Below, in pieces: positions 1-5,565 of a DNA stretch of 5,565 bases. The notes beneath the pieces were generated by a model. The model searched no databases. It had not been told where the DNA came from and worked only from the letters and a program-made list of their open reading frames with translations. Both the position numbers and the translations under genes were made by a program. The stretch comes from Euryarchaeota archaeon UBA596 (GTDB lineage Archaea; Thermoplasmatota; Poseidoniia; Poseidoniales; Poseidoniaceae), in contig DAGQ01000105.1 of NCBI GenBank assembly GCA_002498205.1, positions 1 through 5,565 on the forward strand, in the 5' to 3' direction. How positions within the stretch are numbered: position 1 is the first letter of the stretch; each line of letters starts with the position of its first letter.

Positions 1-3000
1 TTTTCATCAATTTCTTCATAATCTTCCGTCTTTTTTTGTAAAATTATTATTCCAATCAGTGTTAAAATAATTCCTGCAAAAGTAAGCATTAAACCTTTTA
101 AAAGTCCGTTTTCTGAGAAAAATAATGCCATTGTAGATTGTTCTTCTTCGGAATTAACCGCTAGTTCTATTTTCCAAGAATAGATCTTATTTTCTTCAGA
201 ATCGATAATATTTAATTCAATTTCATTTAACCCCGAATTTGCCCCTATTTGTAAACTACAATCTAATCTTGACTTTCTACTAGTTCCTAAAATCGATTCA
301 GGAATAACTACTCTAAATTCGCCATCGCCAGATGGGTCTTCACAAGATAAATACCAATCTTCAGGAATATCGCTCTCTAATCTCAAATCTTCTATAATTG
401 ATGATGAACTTGAAAAATTAATGCTAAAATATTCAAAAGAAGATGGCGAAACAATACCAGACTGGAGACCTAATTCTACATTTACATCCCTAAATATTGA
501 AACATCAATAATAGAGACATTTGTTAAAGCTAGTGATTGCCCCAACTGATTACTACCGCCTTGGACAAACCAAGTTATTTTAATTTCAGAAGGTATAAGG
601 ATTTCAGGAGGAATCATTACCAATATTTCTATTCTTGCTAATTGATTTTTATCTAAGGGTATTGAGGCCCATTGCCCGCTAGAAAAATATTCATCTCCAA
701 ATGCAGGTATACTTAAAACAACACTAACTGCACTGTTAATTGGTTCGGTTTCCAATTCAAATTTAACCTTTAATTGGTTATCTATAGAATTTCCTGAATT
801 GACAATTGTTGCATTCAATAAAAGATTTTGATCTGCTTCTGAATTAATAAAATTCAGTGGACTAATTACCCATTCTGGAATGAAAACCATTGCAGTCAAT
901 CCAGTATAAGTAAGATAGTTATCTGTTAAATCTATTTCAGAAGTAGTGATATTGGAACTTATTGATATCATAAAATTTATTGATAAATCTCCAGAAATAT
1001 CTTTTGGAACCTCTATATGTAATCGAAGATTAATCATATTAAGACCTTCATATTCTGGCGATAATTCTATGAATTCTATTATTTCTCCATCATTTGTGAA
1101 CCAATATTCCCATCCATATGCAAAGTTTTCTAATTCCAATAATACAGTATCTGCACCATTACCAAAATTACTAACATTAAAAGTAAGTATATTCTCACCA
1201 CCAGGTGAGAAATAATCATTTGATCCTAAATCACTAATTTTTAAATCGCTTATCATCCTTACAGAGATTCCATTAAATGGTAAAGATTGTATGGATTCAT
1301 CACTTCTAATACTACTTATTATTGGAGTCAATAAGGGCCCAGAATCTCCATTTTGAGCATTTTCAGGGATATTTATGATTACATTTACATTTAAGGAAGT
1401 TAAACTTGGCACCTCAAAAATATATGGATTCACACATTCATCTCCTTCATCAATAACCATTCCTGCATGTAATGAAGATACATCCCAACTTCTAGAACCA
1501 CTCTTAATTATACAAACTTCAAAAACATCAAAAGATGAAGCATTATTCCATAATGTAAAGGGTAAATCTATTTCCGTACCGGGGATAGGGTAAATGACAT
1601 CATTCGCTAATTCATTAATATCTACAGAAAATACCGCATTAGATATCATACTTGCTGTAGCGTTAATTCTAACTGCGGATGAAATATCATTCCTTGTATT
1701 GCTTGTTGCTGTTAATACCAAACTACTATACTGACCTGTAATTGTTTCAGCGGGAATATCCACAGTCATTCTAATTGGCACAGATTCACCTGATTCAAGA
1801 TTAATTTCCATTGGTTGATTCCAAGAGAGATCAAAAGACCATCCATTTCTAAGAATTAATATATCTGATGAAATTTGAAAACTATCGGAAACATCGCCCG
1901 CATTCGTTAGAATTGCATATATTTCACAACTATTTCCTGGCCTACAATACCCATTTTCTTCATCAAATTCAATTTCAGGCATATAAGTCGGTAAAACATC
2001 TAGTTGAAATTCTTTTGAATCAAAAGAAATTACAGAATTTACAGAACTTAATTTAAAATTCAAATTTTCTATACCCAAAGTAGAATTAGCTGAAGGTTTA
2101 ACTCTAACTATTATTTCACGAGTCTCTCCTTTTCCCACTTCAATGCCGCTTTGTGAGTCAATAGGCCCTCCATTTTTGTAATTGGCCGCCCAATCCCAAC
2201 CAGAGGGTAAATTGGTAATATCCATTGACAATTTATCTTCTAAGTTTCCATCATTTAAAATTTCAATTTCGTGCTCAGACCATTCTTCTGCTGAAGTTTC
2301 ACCTGTTGAAATACTTAGTATCCTAGGATTATATTCATCATCTTTTGCTGACTGATCATAAACCATTACAAAATCATCTATCCAATACCCAGAATCAGTA
2401 TTTACTGCATTTGAAGCAAAATTAAATCTTAATTTGCTATTAGAATTCATGTCTATTGGGTTCACATTAAAATTAAATAAATTCCAATTTGCTGCTGAAG
2501 AATCAATTATTGTACTTATACTACCAAGATTCTTCCAATTTCCTGGTGAATTTTCAATTTTTAAATTTAAATTATCTCCTACCTTACTTGCTCCAGATAC
2601 TAAAAAAGAAATTTGAAATGGTCTTGAAGGATTTGTAACCCTATCGCCAAAATTAATTATGGAAGTATCCATATTTTCGTTCCAATTATTCCCATATGTT
2701 GTTGATGAAGTATCCCCAACATAAAATGAATTTTTATAAAAAGAACTAGCATCATGTGGTGTAATTCCAGTATCTGTATCTATAGACCAATATGTAGACA
2801 TTGAAGACCAAATTCCTGCAGAATTAGCATTTTCATAAATATTACCAATTGTATAATGTCTAGAGTTTTTATCGTTTGATGTATCGTCATCTTGAGGATG
2901 TTGTGTTATTGCATGAATGGTATGATTGCCAGAATAATCAGGAATCCAAGTTAAATAAACCATTTTTGAACTTGAACCAGAAATACTCGAAACCTGTAAG

Positions 3001-3380
3001 ATTTGATCAAGTATGATAAAATCGTCATATTCATTATGCTCAATATAAACTCTTAAATCAAATTGCCCACTTGAGGTTGAACCAATATTTTGAATTCTAA
3101 TTCCAATTTGCTGTTCTTTGTTTAGCATTCCATCTATAATCCAAAGATCAGATGGACGATTTACTGTATCACAACAAGTATAACTAGAGAGTAACCCATA
3201 GCTTAGAAAATCAGCACTATTTGAATATTGAAATTCAAAATCTGAAGGTAAAAGATTAATCCCACTTGACTTACTAGATGAATAACTTTCATCTGAATTA
3301 AGAAGATAGATACAATCACTAAAACCCATTGAAATTAAAGCCGCCAAACTTAGAACGGCTAGAATAACTCGAGAAGACAC
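1..3380 (-). CDS. Large secreted, C-terminally membrane-anchored multidomain surface protein (3' end outside window)
   Basis: One open frame of 1126 codons without a stop runs from a GTG at 3380-3378 off the left edge. GTG is preferred because a hydrophobic signal peptide follows directly (residues 5-20, VILAVLSLAALISMGF). An in-frame TTG at 3410 would add ten residues, and no in-frame ATG precedes the signal. Domains I see: CARDB-like sandwich about 88-180 (IQNIGSTSSG, then an acidic D/N-rich end); MAM/InhA-like jelly-roll about 191-343 ending in GYWIDDFVMVYD; six Ig-like/NEW3-like repeats about 350-465, 466-583, 584-705, 706-828, 829-955 and 956-1085; membrane helix 1097-1114; then KK and an acidic cytoplasmic tail cut by the window edge. 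Cysteine pairs 479/485, 623/649 and 1013/1041 suggest disulfides. No HExxH or other catalytic motif is visible. A role as adhesin, receptor or cell-envelope protein is inferred. Domain names rest on pattern recognition, not on a profile search. Confidence 0.9.
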   Translation of the reverse strand, partial: MSSRVILAVLSLAALISMGFSDCIYLLNSDESYSSSKSSGINLLPSDFEFQYSNSADFLSYGLLSSYTCCDTVNRPSDLWIIDGMLNKEQQIGIRIQNIGSTSSGQFDLRVYIEHNEYDDFIILDQILQVSSISGSSSKMVYLTWIPDYSGNHTIHAITQHPQDDDTSNDKNSRHYTIGNIYENANSAGIWSSMSTYWSIDTDTGITPHDASSFYKNSFYVGDTSSTTYGNNWNENMDTSIINFGDRVTNPSRPFQISFLVSGASKVGDNLNLKIENSPGNWKNLGSISTIIDSSAANWNLFNFNVNPIDMNSNSKLRFNFASNAVNTDSGYWIDDFVMVYDQSAKDDEYNPRILSISTGETSAEEWSEHEIEILNDGNLEDKLSMDITNLPSGWDWAANYKNGGPIDSQSGIEVGKGETREIIVRVKPSANSTLGIENLNFKLSSVNSVISFDSKEFQLDVLPTYMPEIEFDEENGYCRPGNSCEIYAILTNAGDVSDSFQISSDILILRNGWSFDLSWNQPMEINLESGESVPIRMTVDIPAETITGQYSSLVLTATSNTRNDISSAVRINATASMISNAVFSVDINELANDVIYPIPGTEIDLPFTLWNNASSFDVFEVCIIKSGSRSWDVSSLHAGMVIDEGDECVNPYIFEVPSLTSLNVNVIINIPENAQNGDSGPLLTPIISSIRSDESIQSLPFNGISVRMISDLKISDLGSNDYFSPGGENILTFNVSNFGNGADTVLLELENFAYGWEYWFTNDGEIIEFIELSPEYEGLNMINLRLHIEVPKDISGDLSINFMISISSNITTSEIDLTDNYLTYTGLTAMVFIPEWVISPLNFINSEADQNLLLNATIVNSGNSIDNQLKVKFELETEPINSAVSVVLSIPAFGDEYFSSGQWASIPLDKNQLARIEILVMIPPEILIPSEIKITWFVQGGSNQLGQSLALTNVSIIDVSIFRDVNVELGLQSGIVSPSSFEYFSINFSSSSSIIEDLRLESDIPEDWYLSCEDPSGDGEFRVVIPESILGTSRKSRLDCSLQIGANSGLNEIELNIIDSEENKIYSWKIELAVNSEEEQSTMALFFSENGLLKGLMLTFAGIILTLIGIIILQKKTEDYEEIDE

Positions 3381-3424
3381 ATCGTAGAGAAAACAAGATT
3401 GGTATTTCAATCCATTGACTGAAA
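3381..3424 (-). other. Short intergenic gap between the two surface-protein genes
   Basis: Only 44 bp separate the TAA of the upstream gene from the GTG of the large gene. No stem-loop, long T-run or convincing Shine-Dalgarno sequence is seen, so the two genes are probably one transcription unit. The gap contains aaacaagatt (3391-3400) and, overlapping the start codon, catcgtag (3380-3387). Both words also occur in the divergent promoter region at 4321-4330 and 4336-4343. Confidence 0.5.
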
Positions 3425-4273
3425 TTAAGTAATTTTATCCTGCTCAAGTGCTAATTCTAATTCTTTTCTCTCGTTTTTTGTAGTATTTTGAGATATGAAA
3501 TATACCAAAAATGCAGGTACTAACAAAATCATAAAACAACCGATTAAAGCCGCCATAGACCATAACATTTCAGTCACTGCATCAATTTTAAACAATTCCA
3601 CAGAAGATATTTGCTCATTAACATAAGAAACTTCAACTAATGGACTAACCCCTGAATGATTACCATCTACCATGATTGATATTTGCCATAATTTAGATTC
3701 ATGAGTTTTATTGAAGGTAGAATTCACTTCTAATAATGCTGATTCATAATCCTCAGCTCTTACAGTTCCACCATCTCTTATTGCAGGATCAGGATGGCTC
3801 AATGAAATGAAATTTCCATTACCATTATCTAATGACATTGTATGTGTTGAACCAACCTGACAATCTATAGTAACCCACACATATTCACCATCTTTTTTGA
3901 TTCTATCCGCACAATTAGTTTCTGAATTTAATGCGTCACCTAATTCTGGATGAGACCAAATATTTCCATCTATATTAATTACTTTCAATATTGAATTGTC
4001 AACTGCACCTGAAACAGAAATATTAATCCATGTCAAATTATTTGTATTTGTTTCAAATTCCCATAACCATACGGTTTTTCCATTCTGATAGTCGGGATTA
4101 TTTCCTATTGTAGATAACTCAGGAGAGGTATTATTTTTTTCAGATTCATAAACATAGTATCCAGAATTAGAAGATGCACCATAAACAGCATATGCCAGTA
4201 AAAATATTAGTGTAAAAGATAGCAATAACAGTGTACGAATCATGTTAGGATTCTGCCTCATTGCTGCTCGCAT
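3425..4273 (-). CDS. Hypothetical bitopic membrane protein with extracellular domain
   Basis: I do not recognise a named family. The 282-residue product has a basic N-terminus, then a hydrophobic stretch (about 12-32, MIRTLLLL... to AYAVYGA) that reads as a signal peptide or anchor. The extracellular part (about 33-232) is rich in Asn, Ser, Asp and Glu. It carries one cysteine pair (C121, C138) and several N-x-S/T sequons (N47, N48, N79, N84, N184, N188, N205). A strong membrane helix at about 235-260 is followed by a charged cytoplasmic tail (KNERKELELALEQDK). ATG 4273 is the longest start; ATG 4261 and ATG 4243 (residue 11, immediately before the hydrophobic core) are alternatives, and no strong Shine-Dalgarno sequence decides between them. 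The layout mirrors that of the large surface protein 44 bp downstream: secretion signal, ectodomain, single C-terminal span, short charged tail. A joint surface complex is plausible but inferred. Confidence 0.85.
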   Translation of the reverse strand: MRAAMRQNPNMIRTLLLLSFTLIFLLAYAVYGASSNSGYYVYESEKNNTSPELSTIGNNPDYQNGKTVWLWEFETNTNNLTWINISVSGAVDNSILKVINIDGNIWSHPELGDALNSETNCADRIKKDGEYVWVTIDCQVGSTHTMSLDNGNGNFISLSHPDPAIRDGGTVRAEDYESALLEVNSTFNKTHESKLWQISIMVDGNHSGVSPLVEVSYVNEQISSVELFKIDAVTEMLWSMAALIGCFMILLVPAFLVYFISQNTTKNERKELELALEQDKIT

Positions 4274-4296
4274 GCTTACCGGAAAAATTCAACCCG

Positions 4297-4324
4297 TTTC
4301 AAACTTCGTAGTAGAATTTCAAAC
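4297..4324. repeat. Pair of 8-bp direct repeats (tttcaaac) in the divergent promoter
   Basis: Two identical copies lie at 4297-4304 and 4317-4324, exactly 20 bp apart. They sit upstream of the TATA-like element with respect to rps19e, and between that element and the minus-strand start. They could be operator half-sites. Short AT-rich words recur by chance, so confidence is low. Confidence 0.3.
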
Positions 4325-4343
4325 AAGATTAACTCCATCGTAG

Positions 4344-4350
4344 TTTTATA
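4344..4350 (+). promoter_or_regulatory. Probable archaeal TATA box of the rps19e operon
   Basis: TTTTATA lies about 38 bp upstream of the rps19e ATG. Archaeal TATA boxes centre about 25-27 bp before the transcript start, which predicts a start near 4373 and a leader of roughly 12 nt, just enough for the GGTGG at 4376-4380. On the opposite strand the same bases read TATAAAA, so the element could also serve the minus-strand unit. Confidence 0.5.
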
Positions 4351-4375
4351 CGGGAAGTTTGTCGGCAGGACGCTC

Positions 4376-4380
4376 GGTGG
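4376..4380 (+). promoter_or_regulatory. Shine-Dalgarno sequence of rps19e
   Basis: GGTGG lies four bases before the ATG. Its GGTG part matches the complement of the archaeal 16S rRNA 3' end. It supports ATG 4385 as the start. Confidence 0.5.
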
Positions 4381-4384
4381 CACT

Positions 4385-4879
4385 ATGACAACGCACTATG
4401 ACGTTCCAGCAGGATTATTATTGCCTGTAGTTGCAAGCAAATTAGAGCAATTTGACTCAATTAAGCGGCCTGAATGGTCAGATGACGTAAAAACAGGACC
4501 AAATAGAGAAAGACCACCAACACAAGATAACTGGTGGGAAATTAGATGTGCTGCGATATTAAGAAAAGTAGCAATGCTAGGACCTATTGGAGTTAAACAT
4601 CTTGCTGATAAATTTGGAGGACCGAGAAACAGAGATGTTAGACCAAATAGAGTTAAAACAGGTTCAAGAAATATCATTAGAACTGCTCTTGGCCAATTAG
4701 AAGAAGTTGGATTAGTTGAAAAAGTAGTTACTAAAATGGTTGAAAATGAATATGGAGACTCAGTAGAAATTACGAAAGGTAGAAAATTAACTAGTTCCGG
4801 TCAGAAATTATTAGATGAATGCGCACATTCAGTCAGAGATGATGCTAATACAAGTGCACCAGGACTTTCAAAATATTAG
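4385..4879 (+). CDS. rps19e: Small ribosomal subunit protein S19e (eS19)
   Basis: This is a structural protein of the small ribosomal subunit, found in archaea and eukaryotes but not bacteria; the eukaryotic homologue is needed for 18S rRNA maturation. The 164-residue product shows the family landmarks in order: YDVPAGLLL near the N-terminus, [11 protein letters not shown] (28-38), the [13 protein letters not shown] segment (49-61), [14 protein letters not shown] (66-79), a basic [19 protein letters not shown] stretch (81-99), [12 protein letters not shown] (102-113) and [14 protein letters not shown] (132-145). This winged-helix-like fold binds rRNA. The start is supported by GGTGG upstream and the conserved YDVPA. 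A hydrophilic tail of about 18 residues after the last conserved helix makes it somewhat longer than a typical archaeal S19e (about 150). It is first in the operon, followed 8 bp later by rpl39e. Identification is confident. Confidence 0.97.
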   Translation: MTTHYDVPAGLLLPVVASKLEQFDSIKRPEWSDDVKTGPNRERPPTQDNWWEIRCAAILRKVAMLGPIGVKHLADKFGGPRNRDVRPNRVKTGSRNIIRTALGQLEEVGLVEKVVTKMVENEYGDSVEITKGRKLTSSGQKLLDECAHSVRDDANTSAPGLSKY

Positions 4880-4884
4880 GTGAT
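4878..4884 (+). promoter_or_regulatory. Shine-Dalgarno sequence of rpl39e overlapping the rps19e stop
   Basis: AGGTGAT is a full match to the anti-Shine-Dalgarno sequence and lies three bases before the rpl39e ATG. It shares two bases with the TAG stop of rps19e, so terminating ribosomes finish on the next gene's binding site. Confidence 0.8.
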
Positions 4885-4887
4885 TAT

Positions 4888-5043
4888 ATGGCAAGACACA
4901 AACCCTTAGCAAAGAAATTAAGGCTTCAAAAAGTTACTAAACAAAATAGAAGAGTTCCTGTTTGGGTCACATTGAAGACTGCAAGAAGGATGACAAGTCA
5001 TCCAAAAAGGCATATGTGGAGAAGAAGTAAATTACAAAGGTGA
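4888..5043 (+). CDS. rpl39e: Large ribosomal subunit protein L39e (eL39)
   Basis: This very small basic protein of the large ribosomal subunit lines the peptide exit tunnel in archaea and eukaryotes. The 51 codons translate to a sequence starting [20 protein letters not shown], followed by [14 protein letters not shown] and [14 protein letters not shown]. Length and motifs match the family (about 51 residues: N-terminal [11 protein letters not shown], central NRRVPVWV, C-terminal HPKR..WRR). The start is fixed by AGGTGAT three bases upstream. The stop TGA (5041-5043) lies inside the Shine-Dalgarno sequence of rpl31e. The gene is easily missed by length cut-offs. Confidence 0.97.
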   Translation: MARHKPLAKKLRLQKVTKQNRRVPVWVTLKTARRMTSHPKRHMWRRSKLQR

Positions 5044-5044
5044 T
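5038..5044 (+). promoter_or_regulatory. Shine-Dalgarno sequence of rpl31e, decides a TTG start
   Basis: AGGTGAT, identical to the site of the preceding gene, contains the TGA stop of rpl39e. It is followed by four T and then TTG at 5049. The in-frame GTG at 5040 lies inside this site and cannot be the start it serves. Confidence 0.75.
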
Positions 5045-5048
5045 TTTT

Positions 5049-5324
5049 TTGGCAAGAGGAGCAGTAAGTGAATTAATTGTACCATTAAGAGTAGCTTGGA
5101 AGGTTCCAAGAAATAGAAGAGCATCTAGAGCTGTAAGCGAAATAAGAAACCAAGTTCAAAGACACTTAAAAGTCACATTAGAAGAAACGGTATGGATTGA
5201 TCCACAAGTTAATGAGTACATTTGGAAAAATGGTATAGAAAATCCACCAAGAAAAGTTAGATTACAAATCACAAGACATGAAGAAGAAGACATTCCAATT
5301 GAAGTAAAATTACTGGAGGATTAA
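5049..5324 (+). CDS. rpl31e: Large ribosomal subunit protein L31e (eL31)
   Basis: L31e is an archaeal/eukaryotic protein of the large subunit, located near the exit-tunnel rim. From TTG 5049 the product has 91 residues beginning MARGAVSELIVPLR. Family landmarks are the IVPLRVAWKVPRNRRASRAV segment (10-29), then VQRHLKV (36-42), WIDPQVNEYIWKNGIENPPRKVRLQI (49-74, with the typical DP..N..IW..GI..PP.K.R pattern), and an acidic end. The longer start at GTG 5040 would add three residues (MIF) and overlap its own Shine-Dalgarno sequence and the rpl39e stop, so TTG is preferred. A run of seven T (5044-5050) spans the start, so indel errors here would affect the call. The stop is 1 bp from the rps17e ATG. 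Confidence 0.95.
   Translation: MARGAVSELIVPLRVAWKVPRNRRASRAVSEIRNQVQRHLKVTLEETVWIDPQVNEYIWKNGIENPPRKVRLQITRHEEEDIPIEVKLLED
5315..5319 (+). promoter_or_regulatory. Shine-Dalgarno sequence of rps17e inside the rpl31e end
   Basis: GGAGG lies within the last sense codons of rpl31e (CTG GAG GAT TAA) and six bases before the rps17e ATG, the expected spacing for translational coupling. Confidence 0.75.
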
Positions 5325-5325
5325 T

Positions 5326-5517
5326 ATGGGTAGAATAAGACCGTCTTTTGTTAAAATTCGTGCAATTAAGTTAGTTAATGAGTATCCTGGAGAATTCACA
5401 CCTGATTTTGAGAACAATAAAGTCCTAGTAGAAAAATATACAGAAGGGGCAAATAAACGTATGAGAAATTGGATTGCAGGTTACATAACAAGATACGTTC
5501 AAAGAAGAACGGATTGA
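5326..5517 (+). CDS. rps17e: Small ribosomal subunit protein S17e (eS17)
   Basis: S17e is an archaeal/eukaryotic small-subunit protein. The 63-residue product has the archaeal short form's hallmarks: MGRIRPSFVKIRAIKLV at the N-terminus, the YPGEFTPDFENNKVLVEKY segment (20-38), and KRMRNWIAGYITRYV (44-58), matching the family's R.R..IAGYITR motif. Archaeal members are about 60-67 residues, so this one is complete; the eukaryotic C-terminal extension is absent as expected. The start follows GGAGG with a 6-nt spacer and leaves 1 bp after the rpl31e stop. In many archaea rpl31e is followed directly by the aIF6 gene, so its position between the two is a local arrangement. Confidence 0.95.
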   Translation: MGRIRPSFVKIRAIKLVNEYPGEFTPDFENNKVLVEKYTEGANKRMRNWIAGYITRYVQRRTD

Positions 5518-5522
5518 GGGAA

Positions 5523-5565
5523 ATGTCAATCTATATTGATTGGGCTAGAAACCCAATTATTGCTA
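5523..5565 (+). CDS. Start of a further operon gene, possibly translation initiation factor aIF6 (truncated by window end)
   Basis: An ATG five bases after the rps17e stop opens a frame of 14 codons to the window end (MSIYIDWARNPIIA). GAGGG at 5516-5520, overlapping the rps17e TGA, is a possible but closely spaced binding site. A TTG at 5514 is an alternative start. In archaea the L39e-L31e pair is commonly followed by the gene for aIF6, whose N-terminus has a short strand followed by a small-residue/NP..GV-like segment; ARNPIIA is compatible with it. The identification rests mostly on gene order, because 14 residues are too few to prove the family. Confidence 0.5.
   Translation, partial: MSIYIDWARNPIIA

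Larger units (their letters stand above)
4274..4384. promoter_or_regulatory. Divergent promoter region between the surface-protein unit and the ribosomal operon
   Basis: This 111-bp gap is the only place from which both divergent units can be transcribed within the window. It holds a TATA-like element (4344-4350), a perfect 8-bp direct repeat tttcaaac (4297-4304 and 4317-4324, 20 bp apart), a second repeated word tcgtagt (4306-4312 and 4338-4344), and a GC-rich patch (about 4361-4380) that stands out in AT-rich DNA. The 20-bp spacing is about two helical turns, which would suit a regulator contacting one DNA face. That reading is inference. Confidence 0.6.

Noticed and set aside
2230..2290. 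Possible zinc-protease motif (HE) near SEHEIEI
   Set aside because: The pattern lacks the second histidine of HExxH and lies at the start of an Ig-like repeat.
946..2616. Plus-strand open frames at 946-1215, 1375-1593, 1868-2056 and 2434-2616
   Set aside because: All lie antisense to the continuous minus-strand gene, have low-complexity products without family features, and have no promoter or binding site that I can see.
3310..3380. Lipoprotein lipobox at C23 of the large protein
   Set aside because: The residues before the cysteine (GFSD) do not fit the usual small-residue lipobox, so lipidation is not supported.
3361..3382. ATG at 3382-3380 as start of the large surface protein
   Set aside because: It is in another frame and reaches a TAG after seven codons.
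4396..4677. Minus-strand open frame of 93 codons
   Set aside because: It lies antisense inside the clearly identified rps19e.
5040..5048. GTG 5040 as the rpl31e start
   Set aside because: It falls within the AGGTGAT ribosome-binding site and the rpl39e stop; TTG 5049 has proper spacing and gives the better N-terminus.
1..5565. tRNA, rRNA, CRISPR array, insertion sequence or integrase
   Set aside because: No cloverleaf-like sequence, regularly spaced repeat, terminal inverted repeat or recombinase product was seen on either strand.

Overview
The window looks like a marine planktonic euryarchaeon, most likely Marine Group II (Poseidoniales/Thermoplasmatota) or a relative. The right end is an operon of ribosomal proteins that occur only in archaea and eukaryotes (S19e, L39e, L31e, S17e). 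The DNA is AT-rich. The left 75% encodes asparagine-rich, modular, membrane-anchored surface proteins of a kind common in these archaea. The lineage is inferred from these traits; only the archaeal assignment follows firmly from the genes.

Layout. Positions 1-3380, minus strand: one uninterrupted reading frame of at least 1126 codons that runs off the left edge. It encodes a secreted, C-terminally anchored protein with a signal peptide, a CARDB-like beta-sandwich, a MAM/InhA-like jelly-roll, about six Ig-like/NEW3-like repeats, a transmembrane helix and the start of a cytoplasmic tail. Positions 3425-4273, minus strand: a 282-residue protein with an N-terminal signal/anchor, an extracellular domain holding one cysteine pair, a C-terminal membrane helix and a charged tail. 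It lies 44 bp upstream of the large gene and is probably co-transcribed with it. Positions 4274-4384: a 111-bp divergent promoter region. Positions 4385-5565, plus strand: rps19e, rpl39e, rpl31e, rps17e and the first 14 codons of another gene, probably translation initiation factor aIF6.

The plus-strand genes work together in translation. They are packed 1-8 bp apart, and Shine-Dalgarno sequences overlap or abut the preceding stop codons, which suggests translational coupling. The minus-strand pair probably builds a cell-surface structure; its ligand or partner cannot be read from the sequence. I see no catalytic motif in either surface protein, and no mobile element, CRISPR array, tRNA or rRNA. 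Once the large minus-strand frame is recognised, no gene-free stretch exceeds about 110 bp. The most promising uncharacterised system is the two-gene surface-protein unit facing the ribosomal operon.
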